Of a stretch of 64,000 bases of DNA, positions 16,603 through 24,284 are shown in pieces. Positions within the stretch are counted from its first letter, which is position 1; every line of letters starts with the position of its first letter. Made by a program: the position numbers and the translations under genes. Under the pieces are notes generated by a model. That model was not told the DNA's origin. It did no database searches and saw only the letters and a program-made list of their open reading frames with translations. The DNA is from Brachybacterium vulturis (GTDB lineage: Bacteria > Actinomycetota > Actinomycetes > Actinomycetales > Dermabacteraceae): positions 2,232,001 through 2,296,000 of the forward strand of contig NZ_CP023563.1 in NCBI RefSeq assembly GCF_002407185.1, in the 5' to 3' direction.

Positions 16603-17809
16603 GGCGGACCTCGGCGGCGTAGGCGTCCAGGAGGCCGAGGATCCCGGTGTGCTGCCAGACGCGGTTCCGCGAGCGGCCTGTCGCCTCCTGCAGGATGCCG
16701 GACTCGGTCAGCTGGGCGAGAGCGCGCTGGGCCGTCATCGCCGGCACCTCCAGCGTGCGCTGGAGATGCGCGGCGTTGACGATCGGCTGGCCGATCAGCA
16801 GAGGCAGCACAGACCATGCGAGAGCATGCCGACGCACCCCGGACAGCCGCTCCCGGTCCCTCTCGAGCTGCTCGGCGAGATCATCGACCAGCCGGCTGCC
16901 TGTGGTCGCGGCATACCGTGCGGCCCGGGCGAACTCCTCCACGATCGGGCGGGCGTCCCCCGCGCGGAAGGCGGTCAGCGCTGCGGTGTATGCCTCGAGG
17001 TCCGTCAGCAGGCCGGCGGAGACCGGGGCAGTGGTGGTCAGCAGGCCCTTGCCGCTCAGCAGCGCGTGCACCAGTGCGCGGCCGGTACGACCGTTGCCGT
17101 CGGCGAAGGGGTGGATGGTCTCGAACTGGGCATGGGCGAGCGCCGCGTGGACGAGGACGGGCAGGTCGTCCCGGGCGAGGAACGTGAGCAGGTCGTCCAT
17201 GGCGGGGAGCACGTCCTCGGCCTCGGGGGCGATGTGGACGGCGCCGAGGGGGCTCAGTCCGCTGCGGCCCACCCACACCAGCTGTCGGCGCAGCTGGCCC
17301 GCGTCCTCTGCACCGGCAAGCAGCTCGGCGTGCATCGCGAGGATCGCCTCGAGATCGAGGTCCGCGGCCAGGCGCAGCGCCGCCTCCATCGTGCGGACGT
17401 TGGCGACGACGGCGCGGGCATTGCCGCTGCGCGATTCGTCGAGCTCGGCGAGGGCGAGCTGTCGGGCGCCGACGGTGAGGTCCTCGATCTGCGAGGAGGA
17501 GGCGGATTCGGTGCGCAGCAGCACTGCGCTCATCGGGCCGAGCGCAGGGTTGTCGGCACCCAGGCGGGCCGCGGCGTGGGCGTCGAACGCCGCCAGCACG
17601 GTCTCCGCATCGGCCACGTCGGCCGCCAGTTCCCCGGGCAGTGCGAACTCGGAGGCGCCGAGCGCGGCGGGGAGCGTCGTCTCGTAGGTGCCGGTCCCCC
17701 GGGAGCGGGCGGATCGGGAGGCGAGGCCGTCGTCGGCGACGGTCCAGTGCCCCGTCCGGTGCCCGACGGGGGACACCGCCAGCGGTCGTCGTGCCGGAAG
17801 TGTTCCCAT
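16592..17809 (-). CDS. Fic family AMPylase-like protein with C-terminal winged helix
   Basis: A 405-residue protein. The catalytic Fic motif HPFADGNGR is at residues 233-241 (consensus HPFxxGNGR). An N-terminal inhibitory-helix candidate SSSQIEDL (residues 104-111) fits the (S/T)xxxE(G/N) motif except for Asp after Glu. This suggests a self-inhibited class of Fic protein. Fic enzymes transfer AMP from ATP to protein targets. Residues about 330-395 look like a winged helix (PIVNAAHLQRTLEVP, RALAQLTESGILQEATGR), a combination seen in Fic proteins annotated as regulators. A 13-bp perfect palindrome overlaps its promoter, so DNA-binding autoregulation is likely. The start at 17809 sits seven bases after TACACT. 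Confidence 0.9.
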   Translation of the reverse strand: MGTLPARRPLAVSPVGHRTGHWTVADDGLASRSARSRGTGTYETTLPAALGASEFALPGELAADVADAETVLAAFDAHAAARLGADNPALGPMSAVLLRTESASSSQIEDLTVGARQLALAELDESRSGNARAVVANVRTMEAALRLAADLDLEAILAMHAELLAGAEDAGQLRRQLVWVGRSGLSPLGAVHIAPEAEDVLPAMDDLLTFLARDDLPVLVHAALAHAQFETIHPFADGNGRTGRALVHALLSGKGLLTTTAPVSAGLLTDLEAYTAALTAFRAGDARPIVEEFARAARYAATTGSRLVDDLAEQLERDRERLSGVRRHALAWSVLPLLIGQPIVNAAHLQRTLEVPAMTAQRALAQLTESGILQEATGRSRNRVWQHTGILGLLDAYAAEVRRAG

Positions 17810-17815
17810 GCCGCC

Positions 17816-17850
17816 AGTGTAGTAACACTTTGTTCAGAAAGTGTTACTAC
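17816..17850 (-). promoter_or_regulatory. Leaderless promoter and palindromic operator of fic
   Basis: The minus-strand -10 TACACT (17816-17821) lies six bases before the ATG at 17809. It overlaps the palindrome GTAGTAACACTTT (17819-17831), spacer GTTCAG, AAAGTGTTACTAC (17838-17850), whose arms match perfectly over 13 bp. The element is strikingly AT-rich compared with its surroundings. The position suits a repressor that blocks RNA polymerase; the Fic protein's own winged helix is the obvious candidate. It also lies after the metG stop, so some terminator function cannot be excluded. Confidence 0.75.
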
Positions 17851-17885
17851 GGCCGGGGAGGAGTCACAATTTCGGCTCGAGCGGC

Positions 17886-19685
17886 TCAGCCCTCGGCGGC
17901 CGCCTCCAGGCGCTCGAGCTCCTGCTCGGCGGTCTTGGGGTCGAGCTTGACGAAGATGCCGGTGGGCTTGGTGACCGTCTGGCCCACCCCCACCGGGTGG
18001 TGCGCCCAGGCCGGGACGTCGGTGTAGTCACCGGTGATGATCGGGTAGCCGGGACCGCCGTCGAGATCCTCGACCTCCACGATCTGCGGCATCGGCGCGA
18101 TCTGGCGGCTCCCGCCCAGCGCCTTCTCGACCTCGTTGGCCGAGTGCGGCAGGAACGGAGACATCATCGTGTTGAGGTCCGTGACGGCCTGCGCGAGCAC
18201 GTGGAGCACGGTGAGCAGGCGCGGACGCTGCTCCTCGGCCTTCATCTTGAAGGGTTCGGTGCGGGAGACGTAGGCGTTCGCCTCGCCCACCAGGCGCATG
18301 ATCTCGGTGATCGCGGCCCGCTGACGATGCGCCTCGATGAGGCCGCCGACGGTCGAGAAGCCCTCACGGAGCTGATCCAGCAGTGCCCGATCGATCTCTT
18401 CGAGCTCGCCCGCCGCCGGGATCTCCCCGACGTTCTTCGCGATCATGGCGGCGGTGCGGTTGACCAGGTTGCCCCAGCCGGCGACCAGCTCGTTGTTGGT
18501 GCGGGAGACGAAATCCGTCCAGGTGAAATCCGAATCCTGGTTCTCGGGCCCCGCGGCGGAGATGAAGTAGCGCAGCGCGTCGGGCTGGTAGCGCTCGAGC
18601 ACGTCGCGCACGTAGATCACCACCCCCTTGGAGGAGGAGAACTTCTTGCCCTCCATGGTGAGGAACTCGCTGGAGACGACCTCGGTGGGCAGCGTCAGCT
18701 CGCCGAAGCGGCCGGGTTCGCCGCCCTTGTCGCCCTGACCGTTCTGCGCGATCATCTCCGCCGGCCAGATCTGCGAGTGGAAGACGATGTTGTCCTTGCC
18801 CATGAAGTAGTAGGCGAGGGTCTCCGGATCGTTCCACCACGTCCGCCACGCCTCCGGATCGCCGGAGCGGCGGGCCCACTCGATGGAGGCGGAGAGGTAG
18901 CCGATCACCGCGTCGAACCAGACGTACAGGCGCTTGTTCGGCTGATCCTCCCAGCCCGGCACCGGGATGCCCCAGTCGATGTCACGGGACATCGCGCGGG
19001 GCTTGATGTCGCCCAGGATGTTCTGGCTGAAGCGGATCACATTGGGGCGCCACAGCCCGGTCGCCTCCCGCTCGTCGAGCCAGCGGCCCAGCTCTCCGGC
19101 CAGGGCCGGCAGATCCAGGAACCAGTGCGAGGTCTCGATGAACTCCGGGGTCTCGCCGTTGATCCGCGAGACCGGATCGATCAGGTCCGTGGGGTCCAGC
19201 TGGTTGCCGCAGCTGTCGCACTGGTCGCCGCGCGCACCGCCGGCGCCGCAGATCGGACAGGTGCCCTCGATGTAACGGTCCGGCAGGGTGCGACCGGTCG
19301 ACGGGGAGATCGCCCCGGAGGTCGTCTCCTCCACCATGTAGCCGTTGTCCCGCACGGTGACGAACATGTCCTGCACCACCTGGTAGTGGTTGCGCGTGGT
19401 GGTGCGGGTGAACAGGTCGTACGAGAGACCCAGCGCGACCAGGTCCTCGACGATGAGGCGGTTGTTGCGGTCGGCGAGCTCGCGGGCGGAGATGCCCTCG
19501 GCGTCGGCGGCCACCAGGATCGGGGTGCCGTGCTCATCGGTGCCGGAGACCATGAGCACATCGTTCCCCGCCATGCGCATGTAGCGGGAGAAGACATCGG
19601 AGGGGACGCCGAAGCCGGCGACATGACCGATATGGCGGGGACCATTGGCATACGGCCAGGCGACCGCGGACAGGACTGTGCTCAT
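17886..19685 (-). CDS. metG: Methionyl-tRNA synthetase
   Basis: A 599-residue class I aminoacyl-tRNA synthetase that charges tRNA-Met. The HIGH motif is in [20 protein letters not shown] near residue 12 and the KMSKS equivalent is KKFSSSKGV near residue 345. A zinc knuckle in the connective domain ([20 protein letters not shown], about residues 141-160) has two CxxC pairs, matching the zinc-containing MetRS type. The anticodon-binding helical domain follows (about 400-540). The C-terminal EMAP-like dimerisation domain is absent. The ATG at 19685 follows TAGAAT by eight bases. Confidence 0.97.
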   Translation of the reverse strand: MSTVLSAVAWPYANGPRHIGHVAGFGVPSDVFSRYMRMAGNDVLMVSGTDEHGTPILVAADAEGISARELADRNNRLIVEDLVALGLSYDLFTRTTTRNHYQVVQDMFVTVRDNGYMVEETTSGAISPSTGRTLPDRYIEGTCPICGAGGARGDQCDSCGNQLDPTDLIDPVSRINGETPEFIETSHWFLDLPALAGELGRWLDEREATGLWRPNVIRFSQNILGDIKPRAMSRDIDWGIPVPGWEDQPNKRLYVWFDAVIGYLSASIEWARRSGDPEAWRTWWNDPETLAYYFMGKDNIVFHSQIWPAEMIAQNGQGDKGGEPGRFGELTLPTEVVSSEFLTMEGKKFSSSKGVVIYVRDVLERYQPDALRYFISAAGPENQDSDFTWTDFVSRTNNELVAGWGNLVNRTAAMIAKNVGEIPAAGELEEIDRALLDQLREGFSTVGGLIEAHRQRAAITEIMRLVGEANAYVSRTEPFKMKAEEQRPRLLTVLHVLAQAVTDLNTMMSPFLPHSANEVEKALGGSRQIAPMPQIVEVEDLDGGPGYPIITGDYTDVPAWAHHPVGVGQTVTKPTGIFVKLDPKTAEQELERLEAAAEG

Positions 19686-19693
19686 AGCAGTCG

Positions 19694-19699
19694 ATTCTA
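19694..19699 (-). promoter_or_regulatory. -10 element of metG (leaderless or nearly so)
   Basis: TAGAAT on the minus strand, with eight bases before the ATG at 19685. The transcription start is predicted within about two bases of the start codon. Confidence 0.45.
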
Positions 19700-19792
19700 G
19701 GGGAGTCGGCGCCGCGCCCCGACGAGAGCGCGGGGGAGACCTCGCACCGGGGCGCGCCGGGGCAGGCGGTGCCGAGCACCCGGCCGTCCCGA

Positions 19793-19798
19793 TACCCT
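19793..19798 (+). promoter_or_regulatory. -10 element of the UGPase gene (leaderless)
   Basis: TACCCT with six bases before the ATG at 19805. It fixes this ATG in preference to an in-frame upstream start. Confidence 0.5.
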
Positions 19799-19804
19799 GG
19801 TCCC

Positions 19805-21193
19805 ATGAGCACTGAAGGACTTGCCGCAGCGCAGCAGAAGATGGCCGAGGCCGGTGTCGCGCAGACCGCGATCGACGTCTTCTCCCACTACTACGGACAG
19901 CTCGAGGACGGGGTCACCGGCTCCATCCCCGAGGACACGATCGATCCGTTCCTCGACCCGCCGCAGCTCGAGGACGTGAAGGTCGACGTCGGTCACGCCA
20001 AGCAGGTCTTCGACCAGCTCGCGATCATCAACCTGAACGGCGGCCTGGGCACCTCGATGGGCCTGGACCAGGCCAAGTCGCTGCTGCCGGTGCGGGACGG
20101 CAAGAGCTTCCTGGACATCATCGTCGAGCAGGTCCTCGCCGCCCGGCGCGGCACCGGCTCCCGCCTGCCGCTGGTCTTCATGAACTCCTTCCGCACCCGC
20201 GAGGACACCCTCGAGGTGCTCGCGAAGTACCCCGATCTGCCCGTCGGCGACCTGCCGCTGGACTTCCTGCAGAACAAGGAGCCCAAGCTCCGCACCGACG
20301 ACCTCGCTCCGGTCGACTGGGACGCGGATCCCGCGCTCGAGTGGTGCCCGCCCGGCCACGGCGACATCTATACCGCGCTGCAGACCTCGGGCCTGCTGCA
20401 GCAGCTGCTCGACGCCGGCTTCAAGTACGCCTCGGTCTCCAACTCGGACAACCTCGGCACCGTCCCCAGCCCCGTCATCGCCTCCTGGTTCGCGGCCTCC
20501 GGCGCCCCCTACGCCGCCGAGCTGTGCCGCCGCACCCCCGCGGATCGCAAGGGCGGACACCTCGCGGTGCGCAAGTCCGACGGTCGGCTCATCCTGCGCG
20601 ACACCGCGCAGACCCCGGCCGAGGAGATGGACTACTTCACCGACGAGCACCGTCATCCGTTCTTCCACACCAACAACCTCTGGTTCGACCTCGAGCAGAT
20701 GGCGGCGGTGCTCGAGGAGCGCGGCGGCATCATGGGCCTGCCCCTGATCCGCAATGAGAAGACCGTGGACCCGGCCGACAAGACCAGCACCCCCGTCTAC
20801 CAGATCGAGTCCGCCATGGGCGCGGCGATCGAGGTGTTCGACGGTGCGACCGCGATCGTCGTGGGTCGTGACCGGTTCCTGCCGGTCAAGGCCACCAGCG
20901 ACCTGCTGCTGGTGCGCTCGGACGCCTACGCCCTCGACGAGCGGGCGGCCCTCGTGCAGCAGATCGACGCGATGCCCACGGTGTCGCTGCACAGCGGTTC
21001 CTACAAGCTCATCCAGGACTTCGAGCCGCGCTTCCCCCATGGTGTGCCCTCGCTCAAGGACGCCGTCAGCCTCGACGTGCAGGGGGACTGGACCTTCGGG
21101 GCCGACGTCTCCGTGGTCGGTGACGCGGTGCTGGGCGAAGAGGGCGGCGAGGTGCCCGAGGGCGCCCGCGTCGGCACCGCCTCCGCCGGCTGA
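19805..21193 (+). CDS. UTP-glucose-1-phosphate uridylyltransferase (UGP2-type)
   Basis: A 462-residue enzyme that makes UDP-glucose from UTP and glucose-1-phosphate for cell-surface polysaccharides and trehalose or glycogen pathways. It belongs to the eukaryote-like UGPase group, with the nucleotide-binding [20 protein letters not shown] motif (about residues 76-95, LNGGLGTxMG), [21 protein letters not shown] and [10 protein letters not shown]. Bacterial GalU enzymes are shorter, near 300 residues, and lack these. No membrane or signal segment is present. Its 3' end abuts a 586-nt repeat-rich intergenic region. Confidence 0.93.
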   Translation: MSTEGLAAAQQKMAEAGVAQTAIDVFSHYYGQLEDGVTGSIPEDTIDPFLDPPQLEDVKVDVGHAKQVFDQLAIINLNGGLGTSMGLDQAKSLLPVRDGKSFLDIIVEQVLAARRGTGSRLPLVFMNSFRTREDTLEVLAKYPDLPVGDLPLDFLQNKEPKLRTDDLAPVDWDADPALEWCPPGHGDIYTALQTSGLLQQLLDAGFKYASVSNSDNLGTVPSPVIASWFAASGAPYAAELCRRTPADRKGGHLAVRKSDGRLILRDTAQTPAEEMDYFTDEHRHPFFHTNNLWFDLEQMAAVLEERGGIMGLPLIRNEKTVDPADKTSTPVYQIESAMGAAIEVFDGATAIVVGRDRFLPVKATSDLLLVRSDAYALDERAALVQQIDAMPTVSLHSGSYKLIQDFEPRFPHGVPSLKDAVSLDVQGDWTFGADVSVVGDAVLGEEGGEVPEGARVGTASAG

Positions 21194-21261
21194 GCCGGGC
21201 CCCGGGCGCCCGAGGTGCGGCCCTGGCCCTGGCCCCGGCCTCGGCCTCGGGCACCCCAGGC

Positions 21262-21342
21262 GCGGCGACTGCTGCGGCCCCGGGCACCCGAGGTGCGGCG
21301 ACTGCTGCGGCCCCGGGCGCCCGAGGTGCGGCGACTGCTGCG
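21262..21342 (+). repeat. 33-bp tandem repeat, about 2.5 copies
   Basis: Two consecutive 33-bp units at 21262-21294 and 21295-21327 differ at one base, and a third at 21328-21342 is cut off after GCGGCGACTGCTGCG, where the palindromic element P1 continues. Units begin GCGGCGACTGCTGCGGCC and end CCCGAGGT. An earlier partial copy of the unit end lies at about 21199-21219. Confidence 0.85.
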
Positions 21343-21384
21343 TACGGCACCGCTCAGACGCTCGATACGGTGCCGAACGCAGCA
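21336..21384 (+). repeat. Palindromic element P1
   Basis: Arms GCTGCGTACGGCACCG (21337-21352) and CGGTGCCGAACGCAGC (21368-21383) pair over 15 of 16 positions, with one further T-A pair outside and a 15-nt loop. The arms match those of P2, P3 and P4. Confidence 0.85.
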
Positions 21385-21409
21385 CTCGGTGTGTGCTGTG
21401 GTGGCCGAC

Positions 21410-21458
21410 TGCGACGTACGGCATCACTGGCGCAGCGTGAAGGGTGCCGTACGCAGCA
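21410..21458 (+). repeat. Palindromic element P2
   Basis: Arms TGCGACGTACGGCATC (21410-21425) and GGTGCCGTACGCAGCA (21443-21458) pair at 13 of 16 positions plus one G-U, with a 17-nt loop. Both arms resemble those of P1, and P1 and P2 each begin with CGACTGC just upstream. Confidence 0.85.
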
Positions 21459-21510
21459 TCGGGTGGTTGCCCGAGCGGGATCCCTGCAGTGTCACGCTGC
21501 GCCCGCTACC

Positions 21511-21624
21511 GCTCCCGCTCCCGCTCCCGCGCCACGCCGCGCCCGGCCACGCCCGCGCCGCGCCCGCTCCCGCGCCACGCCACGCCCGCGCCGCGTCCGC
21601 TCCCGCGCCACGCCGCGCCCGACC
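21511..21624 (+). repeat. GC-rich tandem repeat
   Basis: Three copies of a unit starting GCTCCCGCGCCACGCC at 21523, 21566 and 21599, with lengths 43, 33 and about 26 nt. Preceded by GCTCCC triplets from 21511. Function unknown; it lies 160 nt before the nuclease-like gene. Confidence 0.75.
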
Positions 21625-21779
21625 TACCCGACCGAACAGCGGCGAGCACGCCACCAGCTTCCCGTCTCGGAGCTCGCTCGCCCTCGGGCCATGCCTGGGG
21701 AGGATGCGTCGACGCGGCTGCGACCAGGTCGTTGTGGAGCGAGTGAACGACTGCGCGTCGGTCCGCGGATGCTGTGGCG

Positions 21780-22814
21780 ATGCCGACCACACCGACTCCG
21801 CTCCCGGACGGGCTCTCGTCCGCAGTCTTCAGCACGCAGGAGGCACGCCGTGCCGGAGTGACGCGGGGGAGGCTCCGTGCTCGCGATCTCAGGTCCCTGT
21901 CACGTGGGCTCTGGGTGCGCGGCGATCGAGTCCTGTCCGAACGCGAGATCGTCGCCGCGCTCTGTCGTCGTGATCCAGCGGTGTTCGCGATGGGGCTCAC
22001 CGCTGCGCGGCTCCTCGGTTTCCCGTTGCCGGGCGTCGTCGCGCAGGAGGTCGTGGCGGCACCCGAGCAGGAGCATCGGGGTACGGGCCGCTCCGCTCAC
22101 GGCCCCGGCAGGGGCGGCGTCGACCTGAGGATCCATCTGGGGACCGGGCAGTCGCGCCGCCGAGACACCTCACTGATGCGGTGGAGCCTGCGCGCTGCGG
22201 ACATCCTCGATCAGGATCTGCTCCTCCTGCGGGGCGCGCCCACGGTGCGCACCACGTCTCGGATCCGCACCTTCCTGGACCTCGGGGACGTTCTCGCCAG
22301 GGATGCCCTCGTCGCCGTCGGTGATCACCTGGTGCGACAGCCCCGACCGCGGTACGAGGGCCGGGACACTCCGTTCGCCACGGTCGTCGAGCTCGCCGAG
22401 GCCGCCACCGGTCATCGCGGTCGCGGGGCCCGGAGACTCAGGGAGGCGGTCGCCCTGGTGCGCATGAGCAGCGATTCGCCGCCCGAGACCGCGCTGCGAC
22501 TGGCGGCGGTCCGAGCCGGTCTGCCCGAACCGCTGGCCAACGTCCGCGCGGAGCAGATCCAGCCCGAGGGGACCGTCCTGGACCTCGGAGAACCTGACCT
22601 GCACTGGCCGCAATGGCGCGTGGCGCTCGAGCATGAGGGCCCGACGCACCTGGACCGGGAACAGGTGCCCAAGGACATCGCCCGCGGAGAGCGACGACGC
22701 GACGCCGGCTGGATCGAGGTGCGCACCACCTACGCGGACCTTCCTCACGGCTGCCGCTCGGCCGTCGCGAGAATGTGCAGAGCCCTGGAGATGCAGGGCT
22801 GGAGAGCCGGATGA
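21780..22814 (+). CDS. AbiEi-like winged helix with a DUF559/Vsr-type nuclease-like C-terminus
   Basis: A 344-residue protein. Residues about 15-50 (TQEARRAGVTRGRLRARDL, then RGLWVRGD) resemble the winged helix of AbiEi-type antitoxin proteins. The C-terminal segment from about residue 266 (LDLGEPDLHWPQWRVALEHE, then HLDREQVPKDIARGERRRDA and GWIEVRTTY) has the strand-turn pattern of DUF559/Vsr-like endonuclease domains (PD-(D/E)XK fold): D, then E-x-E, then a helix with R and GW. The middle is unassigned. Catalytic competence cannot be judged. No AbiEii toxin follows, so it is not a standard AbiE pair. Copies of one palindrome lie on both sides. The ATG at 21780 has GATGCT six bases upstream, but a GTG at 21774 is also possible. 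Confidence 0.72.
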   Translation: MPTTPTPLPDGLSSAVFSTQEARRAGVTRGRLRARDLRSLSRGLWVRGDRVLSEREIVAALCRRDPAVFAMGLTAARLLGFPLPGVVAQEVVAAPEQEHRGTGRSAHGPGRGGVDLRIHLGTGQSRRRDTSLMRWSLRAADILDQDLLLLRGAPTVRTTSRIRTFLDLGDVLARDALVAVGDHLVRQPRPRYEGRDTPFATVVELAEAATGHRGRGARRLREAVALVRMSSDSPPETALRLAAVRAGLPEPLANVRAEQIQPEGTVLDLGEPDLHWPQWRVALEHEGPTHLDREQVPKDIARGERRRDAGWIEVRTTYADLPHGCRSAVARMCRALEMQGWRAG

Positions 22815-22843
22815 GCGGAGCTCCGGTGCTGTGCGGCGTGGGC

Positions 22844-22892
22844 TGCGACGTGCGCCCCGGCGCTGTGAGCATGGGTCTCGCAGCATCGGGTG
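22844..22892 (+). repeat. Palindromic element P3 (degenerate)
   Basis: Same order as P2: TGCGACGT at the left end and CGCAGCATCGGGTG at the right end, with a shorter and more diverged centre. It follows the nuclease-like gene stop by 29 nt. Confidence 0.65.
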
Positions 22893-22898
22893 TCGCCC

Positions 22899-22944
22899 AC
22901 GGCGTGACTCAGGTGCGGGGAGGGATGCCGTTCGCAGCAGTCGG
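22899..22944 (-). repeat. Palindromic element P4 (reverse orientation)
   Basis: On the minus strand the arm GACTGCTGCGAACGGCATC (22924-22942) matches the P1 left arm at all but two aligned positions of the core. The opposite arm is reduced to ACGGC. The element overlaps the 3' end of the acyltransferase gene and supplies its last codons. Confidence 0.7.
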
Positions 22945-23991
22945 TCGGGGCTCGCGCGGGCCGTCGTCCTGGGAGCGGACCAACAGGTCGCCGATCGGGG
23001 GGTCGGTCAGCCAGCTGGTCACTCTGCCGACCACGGTGGTGGACAGGATCGCCGTGAGCAGCAGTGCGGCGGCGACCATTCCGAGGGTGCCCCACCAGCT
23101 CACCAGCCACTCCGGCAGCTCCTCGGCATAGCGGATGGGCAGCAGCAGCACCGGGTGCAGCAGATAGATGGTCAGCGAGCGCTCGCCCATCGCGGTCAGC
23201 GGGGAGCGGCCGCGGGGCGTGACCAGCAGGATGGCCAGGCTCCCCGCGACCCCCGCCAGCAGCACCATCACCTGCAGGAGCATGCTCAGCAGGAGTCCTC
23301 TGTCGTCCTCGTACCCCGAGCGCAGGTAGAAGATCGAGGTGGGCACCCGGTCGTCCACCAGGTAGGCGACCGCCACGGCGGCCAGCAGCACCGCACCGCC
23401 CAGCCACCGGTGCCGGAAGGCCTTGACGCGCTCGAGCATCTCCGGCGTGGCGATCAGCCCGAGCACGAAGAACGGGAGCATCTCCGCCAGCCGGCCCACG
23501 CTCAGCACGGAGCCCAGATCGGGATCCAGCGGGGCGATCACCGAGATGGCGACCGCGAACATCAGCGGATGCTTGAGCTGCCGCAGCACGGGGGTGAGCA
23601 GACGCCATCCCAGCAGCGCGACCAGGAACCACAGCGTCCACGCCGGCAGCAGCAGCTGCAGTTCGAATTCGCTCCCGAGCAGCAGGGCCTTGCCCGTCTC
23701 GTGCACCATCTGGAAGATCACGTACGGCACGACCATCGCGGTGAGCAGGCGCCGCACCTGGCGCGGCTCGTTGCGGTACGAGCGCGAGAGGTACCCCGAG
23801 ATCATGATGAACGCGGCCATGTGGAACGAGTAGATCGCCGTGTACAGCGTGCCGCCGAGCACATCGGCGGTGTTCTCGAAGCATTCGATGGTGTGGCCCA
23901 CCACGACGAGCGCGATCAGCAGGCCGCGCGCATTGTCGAGGTAGGGGTCGCGCGGCCGGCGGGGCCGGGTGGTCGCTTCGGTGGTCGACAT
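22909..23991 (-). CDS. Acyltransferase 3-like membrane protein
   Basis: A 360-residue integral membrane protein with about ten hydrophobic segments. The N-terminus RDPYLDNARGLLIALVVVGHT carries the family's first helix with the catalytic-like His, and SFHMAAFIMISGYLSRS with a second His and SGY. These match the acyltransferase family 3 / Fuc4NAc-type O-acetyltransferase group, which acylate cell-surface sugars at the membrane. The acceptor is unknown. GAAGGA precedes the ATG at 23991. The C-terminal residues TAANGIPPRT and the stop codon are encoded by palindromic element P4. Confidence 0.85.
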   Translation of the reverse strand: MSTTEATTRPRRPRDPYLDNARGLLIALVVVGHTIECFENTADVLGGTLYTAIYSFHMAAFIMISGYLSRSYRNEPRQVRRLLTAMVVPYVIFQMVHETGKALLLGSEFELQLLLPAWTLWFLVALLGWRLLTPVLRQLKHPLMFAVAISVIAPLDPDLGSVLSVGRLAEMLPFFVLGLIATPEMLERVKAFRHRWLGGAVLLAAVAVAYLVDDRVPTSIFYLRSGYEDDRGLLLSMLLQVMVLLAGVAGSLAILLVTPRGRSPLTAMGERSLTIYLLHPVLLLPIRYAEELPEWLVSWWGTLGMVAAALLLTAILSTTVVGRVTSWLTDPPIGDLLVRSQDDGPREPRPTAANGIPPRT

Positions 23992-24035
23992 CAGGGTCCT
24001 TCGAGGAGGCGCCGGGGACTATCGCAGCACCGTAC

Positions 24036-24068
24036 GGCGTGCCGTGGCCGTCATCGGCACGGCACGCC
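24036..24068 (-). terminator. Likely terminator downstream of putA
   Basis: Perfect 11-bp stem GGCGTGCCGTG (24036-24046) and CACGGCACGCC (24058-24068) with an 11-nt loop, between the putA stop and the start of the next gene on the same strand. No U-tract. Confidence 0.5.
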
Positions 24069-24233
24069 CGGGCGACCGCGTGAACTGTTCCCTGCCGTCG
24101 GCGCTCACCGGCCACCGAGTGCGACGCGCGGCTCAGCGTTCCTGACCGGAAGCGTGCGGTCCGTCGCAGTGGGCGGTGGGTGCGGGGCCCCGGTGCTCCG
24201 TCGAGGTCGGATCCCGGCGCCCCGCCGAGCTCT

Positions 24234-24284
24234 GGCCCGGCCGCGGGCTCAGGCCCCGCGGGCTCAGGCCCGGCCGCGGGCCCA
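24234..24284 (-). repeat. Tandem repeats at the putA 3' end
   Basis: Three copies of 18, 15 and 18 nt at 24234-24251, 24252-24266 and 24267-24284. On the minus strand the first (24284-24267) encodes the last codons of PutA and the next two begin with the TGA stop. A spread of the 3' coding end with its stop codon, explaining the C-terminal ARGRA. Confidence 0.75.

Larger units (their letters stand above)
21194..21779. other. 586-nt gene-free, repeat-rich region
   Basis: No coding region is supported. The interval holds a 33-bp tandem repeat (21262-21342), two copies of a palindromic element (21336-21384 and 21410-21458) and a second GC-rich tandem repeat (21511-21624). All frames read as low-complexity Arg/Ala/Pro-rich sequence, typical of shadow frames in GC-rich repeats. 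Confidence 0.85.

Noticed and set aside
21262-21624. CRISPR array
   Set aside because: The repeats are contiguous or of irregular length without unique spacers, and no cas gene is nearby.
21780-22814. Complete AbiE toxin-antitoxin pair
   Set aside because: Only the AbiEi-like winged helix is present. No AbiEii nucleotidyltransferase gene follows, and the C-terminus is nuclease-like instead.
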